From the NCBI GenBank assembly GCA_964655995.1, contig CAZZPK010000002.1, forward strand, positions 1 to 64,000: a DNA stretch of 64,000 bases. Direction: 5' to 3'. Below, piece after piece: positions 49,910-58,463 of this stretch. The position numbers and the translations under genes were made by a program. Origin of the DNA: JACPIA01 sp964655995. GTDB lineage: Bacteria > Patescibacteriota > Minisyncoccia > Phycocordibacterales > XYD1-FULL-46-19. Numbering within the stretch: position 1 is the first letter of the stretch; each line of letters starts with the position of its first letter. The notes below the pieces were generated by a model. That model worked only from the letters and a program-made list of their open reading frames with translations. It was not told the origin of the DNA and searched no databases.

Positions 49910-52249
49910 ATGGATCCTTTTTTGTTTACTGTCGGGGCACTGGGAGTGGTCTTTTTATTGTCGGGCATAGCGCTGTTGGCTATCTACCTGATCCGCCAGC
50001 GTAAAATCGAGTCGCTTAATTTGAAACTGCTTCTCATTGAGATCCCCCGGCCGGAAAAGCCTGAGGGCGGCAATCCGCTTGACTTGATTGCCGCCACCGA
50101 GCAACTTCTCTCCTCTTTGGCCGGAGTCAGTCGCTCATTTGTTTTGGAGGTGGTGGTCCAAAATGTCGGTGAGGCCATTTTATTTTACTTGGCGGTGCCG
50201 CGCTCGCAATTAGCCAATGCCAAAACCCAGATCGAAGGTTTGTTCCCTCGCGCCGAGGTGACGGAGATTTCGGACTATACCATTTTCCACCCCGATGGCG
50301 GCAGCGCCGCCGCTTATTTGACTCTGACCGAGCCGGAATCTCTGCCACTCCGCTCGTATAAAGAGGCCGGGGTGGATACTTTTGCTCCGATTATTAACAC
50401 CTTGTCGCATTTGCGCGAGTCGGGCGACGGGGCCACGATACAGCTAGTGGTGTCTCCCGCCGGCAGCGAGACTAAAAAATCTTTCGCCAAATTGGTGGAG
50501 AAGTTGAGGCAGGGCGAGTCTTGGGCCTCGCTTACCCGCAAAAGCGTTTTACCTAAATTGCCCCAAGACAAGTCTAAATCCAAATCAGACAAGCCGATCA
50601 TTGTCGACGAGGAGGCGGCCAAAGCGATCAATTTAAAATTGGCCAAACCGCTGTTTAAAGTTAATGTCCGGGTGGTGACCGCCTCCGAGACCGCCGCCGC
50701 GGCCGACGATCTGCTCCTGGCCATTGCCGGTCAGTTTAATCAGTTTGCGGCGCCCTATCGCAATAATTTTAAGCTGGTCAAGCCGCGGCGGCTTAAAAAA
50801 TTGATGTATCAATACATTTTTCGCGAGTTTGACCCGGCCCAAGCCCTGATCCTTAACACCGAGGAAATTGCCAGCATCTTCCATTTGCCGACGATTACCA
50901 GCGATGTGCCGCGGATTAGCTGGCTCAATACCAAAGAGGCGCCGCCCCCTCCTGATTTGCCCACCCAAGGCACCTTGGTGGCCGAGAGCATTTTCCGCGG
51001 CAAAAGCCGACCGGTGTATCTCTCGGATGCCGACCGCCGCCGTCATTTGTACTTGATCGGCCAGACGGGTACCGGTAAATCGCTGACCATGCTTAATATG
51101 GCGATACAAGATTTGGCCAATGACAAAGGTTTTTGCCTGATTGATCCGCATGGCGACTTGGTGGACGCGGTGCTCGAGCGGGTGCCCAAGTCGCGGCTTG
51201 ATGATGTGATTATTTTTAACCCCGGCGATTTGTCGCGGCCACTCGGTCTTAATATGCTCGAGTACAATTTTGACCGGCCGGAGGAAAAGACCTTTATTGT
51301 CAACGAGATCCAATCGATTTTTAATCAGTTGTTCGATAAGGAGACGATGGGTCCGATGTTTGAGCAGTATATGCGCAACGCCCTCCTGCTTTTGATGGAG
51401 GATGCGCGGACGGAGCCGGCGACCTTAATGGAGGTGTCGCGGATCTTTACCGACGCCGAGTTCCGCAATCGCAAATTGGCGCGGATCACCAACCCCTCGG
51501 TACTCGACTTTTGGACCAAAGAAGCGGTTAAAACCACCGGCGAGCAGGGCTTGGCCAACATGACACCGTATATTACCTCCAAGTTCGGCAATTTTGTCGC
51601 CAATGACTATATGCGTCCGATTATCGGCCAGCCGCGGGGGGCGTTTAACTTCCGCACCGTTATGGATGAGGGCAAGATTTTGCTGGTCAATTTGGCCAAG
51701 GGTAAAATCGGCGATATCAACTCGGGACTGCTCGGCATGATTATTACCGGGCGGCTGCTTTTGGCGGCGCTATCGCGTGCCGATATCCCCGAGAGCGAGC
51801 GGCGCGACTTTAATTTATATATCGACGAATTCCAAAATTACACTACTGACTCGATCTCGACTATTTTGTCGGAGGCGCGCAAGTATCGGCTCAATTTGAC
51901 CATTGCCCATCAGTTTATCGCCCAACTCAAGGACAATATCCGCGAGGCCGTTTTTGGCAATGTGGGCTCCATTATCGCCTTTAGGGTAGGTACTCCCGAT
52001 ACCGAGGTGCTGCTTAAGCAATTTGGCAGCGTCTTTACCTCGCATGACCTAGTTAACAGCGAGAATCGCCACGGCTTTGCCCGAGTGCTTATTAACGGCG
52101 AGCCGTCCACCCCCTTCTCGATCCGGGTGCCGTTGCCCCGCCCCGGCTCACCCGAGGTTAAAGACAAACTCAAGGAGCTCTCTCGGCTTACTTATGGCCG
52201 CGACTTGCCGAGTATTGAGCGCGACATTTTAACGCGTCTGCGCGGGTAG
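49910..52249 (+). CDS. VirD4/TraD-like T4SS coupling ATPase
   Basis: The 779-aa protein has an N-terminal membrane helix (VGALGVVFLLSGIALLAIYLI), an alpha/beta domain of about 350 residues, then an AAA domain: Walker A LIGQTGTGKSLTMLNM, KGFCLIDPHGDLVDAV, Walker B FNLYIDEFQNYTTD and HQFIAQLKDNIREAVFGNVG. The C-terminal TraM-recognition-like part is present. Coupling proteins recruit substrates to T4SS channels. The VirB4/VirB6 cluster is 5-18 kb away on the other strand. No relaxase is in the window. Confidence 0.88.
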   Translation: MDPFLFTVGALGVVFLLSGIALLAIYLIRQRKIESLNLKLLLIEIPRPEKPEGGNPLDLIAATEQLLSSLAGVSRSFVLEVVVQNVGEAILFYLAVPRSQLANAKTQIEGLFPRAEVTEISDYTIFHPDGGSAAAYLTLTEPESLPLRSYKEAGVDTFAPIINTLSHLRESGDGATIQLVVSPAGSETKKSFAKLVEKLRQGESWASLTRKSVLPKLPQDKSKSKSDKPIIVDEEAAKAINLKLAKPLFKVNVRVVTASETAAAADDLLLAIAGQFNQFAAPYRNNFKLVKPRRLKKLMYQYIFREFDPAQALILNTEEIASIFHLPTITSDVPRISWLNTKEAPPPPDLPTQGTLVAESIFRGKSRPVYLSDADRRRHLYLIGQTGTGKSLTMLNMAIQDLANDKGFCLIDPHGDLVDAVLERVPKSRLDDVIIFNPGDLSRPLGLNMLEYNFDRPEEKTFIVNEIQSIFNQLFDKETMGPMFEQYMRNALLLLMEDARTEPATLMEVSRIFTDAEFRNRKLARITNPSVLDFWTKEAVKTTGEQGLANMTPYITSKFGNFVANDYMRPIIGQPRGAFNFRTVMDEGKILLVNLAKGKIGDINSGLLGMIITGRLLLAALSRADIPESERRDFNLYIDEFQNYTTDSISTILSEARKYRLNLTIAHQFIAQLKDNIREAVFGNVGSIIAFRVGTPDTEVLLKQFGSVFTSHDLVNSENRHGFARVLINGEPSTPFSIRVPLPRPGSPEVKDKLKELSRLTYGRDLPSIERDILTRLRG

Positions 52250-52283
52250 TCAAAATCGTCCTCGAGAGGTATAATAGGACGGT

Positions 52284-53327
52284 ATTCAGACCAAGCGACA
52301 TTCCCCTATAGCCAAGCCCAAAAGTCGTTCCAAACGGCTTATTTTTACTGGTTTTTTACTCTTGGCGGTAGCTACGCCGGTTTATGCCTCATGGGGCACT
52401 TTAATGGAGCGCCTGCTTGGTTCCTTTAGTCCGAGCCAATTAGCCGCTCCGGTCCAAACGGCCCAGACCATGGCCCTACTCCAAGCTGCCCCCTCGGCCG
52501 ACCCTAAAGCAGCCGCTTTGGGCGGCGGCGATATTACTATTGTTAATGACTCGGCGTTACTGCCGGACAGCGGGCCGCTTGGCACCATTGCCGATATCGC
52601 CGAGATCCCGCCGACGGATCAAATTAGCCTTTATGTGGTCCGCAAGGGCGATACCCTCTCGGATATCGCCAAGATGTTTAATGTCTCGGTCAATACCATT
52701 TTATGGGCCAACGACTTGCCGCGCGCCTCAGCGCTTAAGGAGGGGCAAACGCTGACCATTTTGCCGATCTCGGGCGTGCGCTACATCGTTAAAAAGGGTG
52801 ACACCTTAGCCTCGATTGCCAAAAAGTACAAAGGTGATGCCGAAGAAATCGCGCAATTTAACGGCTTGGACCATGGGGCCGCTTTGGCTGTAGGACAAAT
52901 TGTGATTGTGCCGGACGGCGAGCTTATAGTTACTCCAACCAAAACGCCGGACATTAAGCCGGGTAGCAAGCTGGCCACTTTTATTGGTAATTTGTTGCGG
53001 CCAATTACCGGCGGCCGCAAAACACAAGGGATACACGGTTTTAATGGTGTGGACTTGGCCAGTTATATGGGGGCGGATGTTTTTGCCGCGGCTAGCGGTA
53101 ATGTAATTATTGCGCGGAGTGGCGGCTGGAATGGCGGTTATGGCAGTTATATCGTTATTGATCACGGTAATGGCGTGCAAACTCTTTACTCGCACTTAAG
53201 TGCCGTTAAGGTGGCGCAGGGCCAGCGGGTGGCGCAAGGGCAAGTGATCGGCGCTCTGGGCAATAGCGGTCGCTCCACCGGTCCTCACCTCCACTTTGAA
53301 GTTCGCGGCGCCAAAAATCCGTTTTAA
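52284..53327 (+). CDS. LysM and M23 peptidase cell-wall endopeptidase, probable ATT start
   Basis: Domains are two LysM repeats (YVVRKGDTLSDIAKMFNVS..; YIVKKGDTLASIAKKY..) and a C-terminal LytM/M23 metallopeptidase with IHGFNGVDL (zinc His and Asp) and HLHFE. The family cuts peptidoglycan cross-bridges. A start at TTG 52362 would lose the signal peptide, whose positive region and core (KPKSRSKRLIF / TGFLLLAVATPVYA) are in frame upstream. The only in-frame codons back to the stop at 52275 include ATT 52284, 8 nt after TATAAT (52270-52275), so the mRNA would be leaderless with an ATT start (347 aa). Confidence 0.8.
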   Translation: MQTKRHSPIAKPKSRSKRLIFTGFLLLAVATPVYASWGTLMERLLGSFSPSQLAAPVQTAQTMALLQAAPSADPKAAALGGGDITIVNDSALLPDSGPLGTIADIAEIPPTDQISLYVVRKGDTLSDIAKMFNVSVNTILWANDLPRASALKEGQTLTILPISGVRYIVKKGDTLASIAKKYKGDAEEIAQFNGLDHGAALAVGQIVIVPDGELIVTPTKTPDIKPGSKLATFIGNLLRPITGGRKTQGIHGFNGVDLASYMGADVFAAASGNVIIARSGGWNGGYGSYIVIDHGNGVQTLYSHLSAVKVAQGQRVAQGQVIGALGNSGRSTGPHLHFEVRGAKNPF

Positions 53328-53331
53328 AAAT

Positions 53332-53538
53332 TTACAAAAAGAGCGAGAGGGTGCTGGAGGCTAAGGCGCGCCAGAGGCCCAAGTGATGGCGATTGAGCCG
53401 GCGGAGCTCGGCCACAATTTGACGGTGGCGCCTAGCCTCGCGAGCGTAGGGCAGGCCGCGTAACACCTTCCAGTCGATTTGCTCGTTTAATTTGTTTAAC
53501 TCTTCCTGTAAGGCTGACTTGAATTGTTGTTTGCTCAT
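53332..53538 (-). CDS. Small basic helical protein
   Basis: The 68-aa protein starts MSKQQFKSALQEELNKLNEQID and contains many Arg and Leu residues (YAREARRHRQIVAELRRLN); it looks like one long helix with a hydrophobic end. No family is recognised. It is 36 bp from lexA on the same strand. Confidence 0.5.
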   Translation of the reverse strand: MSKQQFKSALQEELNKLNEQIDWKVLRGLPYAREARRHRQIVAELRRLNRHHLGLWRALASSTLSLFL

Positions 53539-53574
53539 ATTATTTTATTTATTTTTTGCTGATAATTTTTTAAT

Positions 53575-54144
53575 TTATAATTGTCGGATAATAGCGGTAA
53601 CGACGGCGGCGATATTTAAACTATGTTCGGGATAAATGTTTTTAAATTGGCTGTTAGCGGGCTCCAAATATTTTTGGCCATTTTTTTCACGCAAATACTT
53701 CATCGTCCAGCCGCCATCTACTTCCGCAATCACAATGTCGCCCAACTTGGCTTTTTTGTTTTTATCGGCCAAGACGAGATCACCGTCGTAAATGCCGGCC
53801 TCCAGCATCGAGTCGCCTTTAACAGTGAGGAGATAGGAGTGCTCTCTGTCCTCCACCAGCATCTCGTCCAAGCTAATGGTGTCTAAGTCGACCTCGTCGG
53901 CGCTGGTGGGTATGCCGGCCTCCACTACCCCGGCCAATTTTAATGAGCTAAATAATTTACCGGGGATGAGACGACCGGTGTGGTCCTTGCTCACTACGCC
54001 CTCCTCTAACATTTTTTGCATCAATTTATGGACGGCGTTTTTGGATTTAAAACCGACAATGTGCATAATCTCGCTGTAGCTTGGCAGGCGCCGGTGGCGG
54101 CCGTAAAACTGGCTGATCTTTTGTTTATACTCCTCGTAACTCAT
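53575..54144 (-). CDS. lexA: LexA family SOS repressor
   Basis: The 189-aa protein has an N-terminal winged helix-turn-helix (LPSYSEIMHIVGFKSKNAVHKLMQKM) and a C-terminal S24 protease domain. The self-cleavage site is Ala76-Gly77 (VVEAGIPTS) and the catalytic pair is Ser112 (KGDSMLEAGI) and Lys149 (GWTMKYLRE). The start is ATG 54144, not the longer frame that would cross the operator. The gene carries its own LexA box in the promoter, so it is autoregulated and induced on DNA damage. Confidence 0.93.
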   Translation of the reverse strand: MSYEEYKQKISQFYGRHRRLPSYSEIMHIVGFKSKNAVHKLMQKMLEEGVVSKDHTGRLIPGKLFSSLKLAGVVEAGIPTSADEVDLDTISLDEMLVEDREHSYLLTVKGDSMLEAGIYDGDLVLADKNKKAKLGDIVIAEVDGGWTMKYLREKNGQKYLEPANSQFKNIYPEHSLNIAAVVTAIIRQL

Positions 54145-54150
54145 GTAAAT

Positions 54151-54180
54151 AGTATAAGTGAACGCTCGTTCACTAGTCAA
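54151..54180 (-). promoter_or_regulatory. lexA promoter with LexA operator filling the spacer
   Basis: On - TTGACT (54180-54175), then an 18-nt perfect palindrome (54174-54157) containing GAAC-N4-GTTC, then TATACT (54156-54151), then 6 nt to ATG 54144. The operator matches the Gram-positive type LexA box CGAACNNNNGTTCG in its core. Confidence 0.88.
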
Positions 54181-54231
54181 TACCCTGGGTGTGGATAACA
54201 CCTAAATCTGAAAATGAAACGCTGTAATACC

Positions 54232-54257
54232 ACCGTCCTCTCCTCCGAGGGGACGGT
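54232..54257 (+). terminator. Plus-strand terminator with no known gene upstream
   Basis: accgtcc/ggacggt stem, inner cctc/gagg pairs, then TTTTTTG. The nearest upstream + gene ends 900 bp away. It may end a short RNA that starts near the lexA operator. Confidence 0.6.
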
Positions 54258-54287
54258 TTTTTGTTGATAAATAAAGCGTGAAACAGG

Positions 54288-55829
54288 TTAAACTCTTTTG
54301 GGGCGGTATTGGAGCGCTTCGAGTAAGTGAGTGTCACTGATGTCGTCGGCGCCGGCGAGATCGGCGATGGTGCGCGCTAGTTTAATGACCCGGTGATAAG
54401 CACGCGCCGATAAATTTAAGCGCCGGGCCGCATCTTCTAACAAAGTGGCGGCGTTATCATTAAGCGGCGCAAAGCGCCGCAACTCTTTGACGGTCATCTC
54501 GCTGTTGGTTTTAATCGGCCGCCCGGCCGCGCTAAAACGTCTGGCTTGTTTTTGACGCGCGGCCACCACGCGCTCGCGGACTCGCGTCGACGGCTCCTCA
54601 TTCCCCTCGCCGCGCAGACTGGCCGGGTCCACCGCGCCTACCTCAATCCACAAATCAATGCGGTCGATAATCGGGCCGGAGAGTTTGCGATCGTAGCGGT
54701 CAAGAGCTTGTGGTGTACAAATGCACTCGCGCAATTTGTCGCCGCGATGGCCGCAGGGGCAAGGATTCATCGAAGCGACAAGAGTAAAACTGGCGGGGAA
54801 AGTGAGCGAGCCTTTGGAGCGGCTAATCGAGACGATCCGATCCTCGAGTGGCTGGCGCAAGGCCTCAAGTACCCGTTTTTCAAACTCGGGGAATTCGTCT
54901 AAAAATAAAACGCCGCGATGGGCCAAAGTGATCTCGCCGGGCTTGGGCCAGGTACCGCCGCCTACCAGTGAGACATAACTGGCGGTATGATGCGGCGCAC
55001 GGAAAGGCGGCTCGGTCAGATAATCCTCGCTTAAAACATTGGCCGCCGAGTGGATGCCGGTGACCTCGATAATGTCGTCAAAATCAAGTGGCGGCAAGAG
55101 GCCGGCAAAGGCGCGCGCCAACATTGTTTTACCGGTACCGGGCGGTCCAAACATGGCGATGTTGTGGCCGCCGGCCGCGGCGATCTCCAAGCCGCGCTTG
55201 GCGGTGTGCTGGCCGCGTATGTCGGCCAAGTCGTAAGCGACGGGGCGCTCGCTTGGCGCGATCTCCGTCGGCGCGGCCGGCACCAAAATTACTTTTTCAC
55301 TCTCTCCCTTTTTGGGTGGCGTTAAATGAGCGACAACCTCGGCTAAAGTTTTGACCGGGTAAATGGCGATGCCGCGCACCAGCGCCGCCTCGGTAACATT
55401 GGCCGCCGGCAAATAGACTTCTTTAAATCCGGCATCGCGCGCCTTTTTAACTAAAACCAAAGTACCATTAATCAGGCGCAGGTCGCCCGAGAGTCCCAGC
55501 TCACCCAAAAACAATTTACCCTCTGGCTCAAAACGCAAAGTATCGCTGGCGGCCAGCGTCCCCAAAGCGATGGCCAAGTCAAAAGCCGAGCCCTCTTTTT
55601 TAATATCGGCCGGAGCCAGGGAAACGATTATTTTGCGATTGCCTTTGTGCGGCGGAGGGAAGCCGGCATTTTTAATCGCGGCGCTGATTCGGTCGCGGGC
55701 CTCCTCCACCGCCTTGTCGGGCAGGCCCACAATATTAAAAGAGTGCAGGCCCCTGGAGACGTCGACCTCCACAGCAATAATGTCTGATTTTAGTCCTGAC
55801 AGTTGGGCGGCATAAATCGTGGCGATCAT
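54288..55829 (-). CDS. comM: ComM/YifB-type Mg-chelatase-like AAA+ helicase
   Basis: The 513-aa protein has the N-terminal ChlI/YifB domain (QLSGLKSDIIAVEVDVSRGLHSFNIVGLPDKAVEEARDR), the AAA+ core with Walker A MFGPPGTGKTMLARAFAG and Walker B RGVLFLDEFPEF, and a C-terminal zinc-ribbon-like CPCGHRGD..CICT. ComM promotes branch migration during natural transformation in competent bacteria, which is a plausible role for a CPR cell importing DNA. ATG 55829 is preferred; a longer frame to 55904 would overlap the dksA-like gene. Confidence 0.92.
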   Translation of the reverse strand: MIATIYAAQLSGLKSDIIAVEVDVSRGLHSFNIVGLPDKAVEEARDRISAAIKNAGFPPPHKGNRKIIVSLAPADIKKEGSAFDLAIALGTLAASDTLRFEPEGKLFLGELGLSGDLRLINGTLVLVKKARDAGFKEVYLPAANVTEAALVRGIAIYPVKTLAEVVAHLTPPKKGESEKVILVPAAPTEIAPSERPVAYDLADIRGQHTAKRGLEIAAAGGHNIAMFGPPGTGKTMLARAFAGLLPPLDFDDIIEVTGIHSAANVLSEDYLTEPPFRAPHHTASYVSLVGGGTWPKPGEITLAHRGVLFLDEFPEFEKRVLEALRQPLEDRIVSISRSKGSLTFPASFTLVASMNPCPCGHRGDKLRECICTPQALDRYDRKLSGPIIDRIDLWIEVGAVDPASLRGEGNEEPSTRVRERVVAARQKQARRFSAAGRPIKTNSEMTVKELRRFAPLNDNAATLLEDAARRLNLSARAYHRVIKLARTIADLAGADDISDTHLLEALQYRPKRV

Positions 55830-55854
55830 GTCGATGTCAGGTATCGTTCTCGGG

Positions 55855-56169
55855 CTAAGCGTCGCGGTGGGCGATGCAAGTAGCGGCGGCCGGGTTGGCC
55901 TCAAGACGTTCCTCCTCGATTGGCTGCCGGCAAATAGCGCAGTAGCCGTATGTGCCGTCCTCGATTTTGGCCAAAGCGGCCTTAACCTCGCGCAACTCCT
56001 CTTTTAATTCCTCCTCGCCGGCCTCATTCTCCTCTTGTTCCTCCAAGCGATCGGCCACCTCGTCGCGGAAGGCGGGCTCTCCCTCCAATGCTTCCGTTAG
56101 CTCGCCTAACTCACTTTCCAAACGGCGCCGCTCGGCCTCTAGTTTTTGCTGGTATTTGGTTGTATCCAT
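55855..56169 (-). CDS. DksA/TraR-type zinc-finger protein with a C3H site
   Basis: The 104-aa protein has a coiled-coil N-terminal part (KLEAERRRLESELGELTEALEG) and the C-terminal finger YGYCAICRQPIEEERLEANP..CIAH. The DksA/TraR family normally uses four Cys; here the last position is His (CIAH), giving C-x2-C-x17-C-x2-H. DksA-like proteins bind the secondary channel of RNA polymerase. It precedes comM in a minus-strand operon. Confidence 0.82.
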   Translation of the reverse strand: MDTTKYQQKLEAERRRLESELGELTEALEGEPAFRDEVADRLEEQEENEAGEEELKEELREVKAALAKIEDGTYGYCAICRQPIEEERLEANPAAATCIAHRDA

Positions 56170-56173
56170 AAGT

Positions 56174-57361
56174 TTACTCTACCACAGGCAAGCGGGCCAA
56201 AGCTACTACTTTTTCCAAAGTGGCGGGGGTGGTGGTGATCACTAAGGTTTGATTGTCGATAAAAGCGTAAAGCAGTTTGGGCTGGCCGTCGGTGCCGTTT
56301 AACACTCGGGCATCGATATTTTTAATAATCAAATCGGTAAATTTGCCAGCCGGCGAAACTGTTTTTAAAGCGGCGACACTCTCGGGAGGGAAGTAGGGAG
56401 CCACCAGCTCGCCTAAAATGCCGGGACCTTGGGCCAGCAGCTGGGCGGCGATATTCTCGTAAGAGTTGATGGTTAGGACAATAAACGGCTCGGTGCCGGC
56501 CGACGTGTGATGGAGGCCGAGCAGCCAATTATTATTTAAAAAGCGGATAAACGGCCGGGGCAAATTGATGTCGAGCGCCTTGTTGACGTCACTTAGGCCC
56601 AATACCACCTTGGCCTCGAGGGTCTCGCCATTGTCGTCGACTTGAGCCACCACTTTGGTAAAGTATAGGCCGCTTGTGCTGTCGGGCGCGCCGCCGGCGT
56701 TTGTAGCAGTGCGGACTTTGACCTTAAGCGTCTCCAAGCTCTCGCCGGAGGTGGCGATCTCGTATTGATTGTCGGTGGGGAGCAGTAATTTGACTGTGGC
56801 TTTAGGGGGTACGGCTACCGGCGCCACCGGATTTAATCTAAACAGATAGGCAATTACCAGGCCGCCGGCCGCCAATAAGATTAGGGCTAAGGCGATGACG
56901 GCGATGGTGGTATAGGCCTTATGCTCCTCGGTTTTGGACTGAGCACGGCGCAGAGCCTGAGCCTCGAGGGCGATTTTAGCCATCGAGAGTTTGCGGCTGG
57001 CCGCAGCATCCTGGACATCGGTTTTTAAGGTGCGGAGCGAGCTTAAGCTAACACGCGGCTCGCCGCGCAGCTGCTCGGTAAGCGTGGCGGCCTCGCGGCT
57101 TTTGGCTAAGCGCGCCGCCCGGGCGGTCTCGCTCTCGCGAGCGCTGGCCTCCGCCGCCGCTTTAGCTTTGGCCTCTCGCTCGGCCTCGAGGGCGGCGCGC
57201 TTTTTAACCTCCTCCTCATGAATTTTTTGGGCCAACTCCTTTTCTTTAGCCAGGCGCTCGGCCTCGACGCGCTTGGCGCGGCGGGCCGAGCCCTCCATTG
57301 CCAAAATCGCCTCTTGCCGGCGCTTGGCTAATTTGTCGGCTTCATTAAGCTCGTCAGCCAT
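56174..57361 (-). CDS. Membrane protein with long N-terminal coiled coil
   Basis: The 395-aa protein has an Arg/Lys/Glu/Ala-rich helix (RRQEAILAMEGSARRAKRVE.., ELAQKIHEEEVKKRAALEAE) to about residue 130, one transmembrane segment (YTTIAVIALALILLAAGGLV) and an extracytoplasmic alpha/beta domain (KATVKLLLPTDNQYEIATSG..). Similar architectures are widespread in CPR bacteria; I cannot name a family. It is 7 bp after the coiled-coil gene and 5 bp before the dksA-like gene. Confidence 0.6.
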   Translation of the reverse strand: MADELNEADKLAKRRQEAILAMEGSARRAKRVEAERLAKEKELAQKIHEEEVKKRAALEAEREAKAKAAAEASARESETARAARLAKSREAATLTEQLRGEPRVSLSSLRTLKTDVQDAAASRKLSMAKIALEAQALRRAQSKTEEHKAYTTIAVIALALILLAAGGLVIAYLFRLNPVAPVAVPPKATVKLLLPTDNQYEIATSGESLETLKVKVRTATNAGGAPDSTSGLYFTKVVAQVDDNGETLEAKVVLGLSDVNKALDINLPRPFIRFLNNNWLLGLHHTSAGTEPFIVLTINSYENIAAQLLAQGPGILGELVAPYFPPESVAALKTVSPAGKFTDLIIKNIDARVLNGTDGQPKLLYAFIDNQTLVITTTPATLEKVVALARLPVVE

Positions 57362-57367
57362 AGATTT

Positions 57368-58009
57368 TTAACTGGCCAATTCCGCCTTAATGGCATCAAG
57401 TTTGGCCTGCAAGCTCTCCTCCTCATCCAATAATTTTTGATAACTGGCCGTTTGCTCGGCGATTTTAGCCTCGATTTTGGCAATCTCCTCCTCCAATTTC
57501 CATTTTTTATCCTCCCACTCGCGGCGCTTATCCTCTACTTGCCGGCGGCTCTTCTCCACCTCCTGTTTGGGGCCGGGCAAGGCGGTCTCGGTCTCCTGTT
57601 TTTCCAAAGCGGCTTCCTCGGCCTCAATTTTGCTCTCCTCTTCGATAATCGGTGCCAACTTTTGTTTGATAGCATCGCGCTCGTCGTCGAGCTTGACCCA
57701 GGCGAGCTCCAACTTTTCCTTTTCTTTAGCGATGACGGCTAATTTTTTCTCAATCTCATGGCTCTCCTCTTTGATCTCCCGCTCATGCATGGCGCGCTCG
57801 ATTTTGGCCGCGCGCTCCGGGCCGGCCAGCGCCTTTTTAGCCTCAGTTAACTTATCCTCGGGTTTATCACTTTCAGGCTCCGGTTTGAGCGCCGCCGCCG
57901 CGGCCGGCGCCGGCTCCGCCACTTTAACCTCAGGCACGTCCGAGTAGTCCGGGACACCGGCCGGCGCCGGCGCTTGGTTGTTAGCCGGATTAATGTCAGC
58001 TTGTTGCAT
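57368..58009 (-). CDS. Coiled-coil protein
   Basis: The 213-aa protein has a Pro/Ala-rich N-terminus and a long Lys/Glu coiled coil (EREIKEESHEIEKKLAVIAKEKEKL..; KRREWEDKKWKLEEEIAKIEAKI). No membrane segment. It is co-transcribed with the membrane protein downstream, whose N-terminal coiled coil could pair with it. Confidence 0.6.
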   Translation of the reverse strand: MQQADINPANNQAPAPAGVPDYSDVPEVKVAEPAPAAAAALKPEPESDKPEDKLTEAKKALAGPERAAKIERAMHEREIKEESHEIEKKLAVIAKEKEKLELAWVKLDDERDAIKQKLAPIIEEESKIEAEEAALEKQETETALPGPKQEVEKSRRQVEDKRREWEDKKWKLEEEIAKIEAKIAEQTASYQKLLDEEESLQAKLDAIKAELAS

Positions 58010-58065
58010 AGTGTTTTAATTATAGCAAAAAATTGAACGCTATTTGAAATTAGGAAAACAAAAAC

Positions 58066-58104
58066 CGCCGAGGCGACGCGGTTTGATACCGGTACGCCTC
58101 GGCG
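58066..58104 (-). terminator. Terminator of the 58105 gene
   Basis: cgccgaggcg/cgcctcggcg arms, followed on - by GGTTTTTGTTTTCC. Confidence 0.85.
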
Positions 58105-58386
58105 TTACAAGATTTTTAGGAGGTCGTTGATGCTGAAATTGGCCGTTTGCTCCTCGGCCGCCAGTAACTGGTCGATCTCCCCTTTTGTTTTGTGATAGGC
58201 GGCCAATAAAGCCTTGGCCTGGCTGGCAAAATTATCGGCCTGCGTTGATTGGCCGACCAGACGCAAGCCGGCCTCCAGAGAGAGACAACCTTTGTGCTGC
58301 AAAGCCAAACCGGCCAAATCATTAAACAGCCGCCAGAGCTTGCCGTCGCCGGTGGCGGCCAAGTAGCGGAGCTCCACGACGTTCAT
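58105..58386 (-). CDS. Unknown helical protein
   Basis: The 93-aa protein begins MNVVELRYLAATGDGKLWRLF and is helical (FNDLAGLALQHKGCLSLEAGL; FASQAKALLAAYHKTKGEID). ATG 58386 is fixed by AAAGGAGGTGAGG directly before it; the frame continues upstream to 58413. Candidate promoter TTGATA-17-TATGAG on the minus strand just upstream. No family is recognised. It belongs to the Shine-Dalgarno-led class with its own terminator. Confidence 0.6.
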   Translation of the reverse strand: MNVVELRYLAATGDGKLWRLFNDLAGLALQHKGCLSLEAGLRLVGQSTQADNFASQAKALLAAYHKTKGEIDQLLAAEEQTANFSINDLLKIL

Positions 58387-58463
58387 CCTCCTCACCTCCT
58401 TTCTCCGGCTCATAGTCTACTCCTGTTTACTTATCAAAAGCAAGCTCCTATACTTAATCTTAT

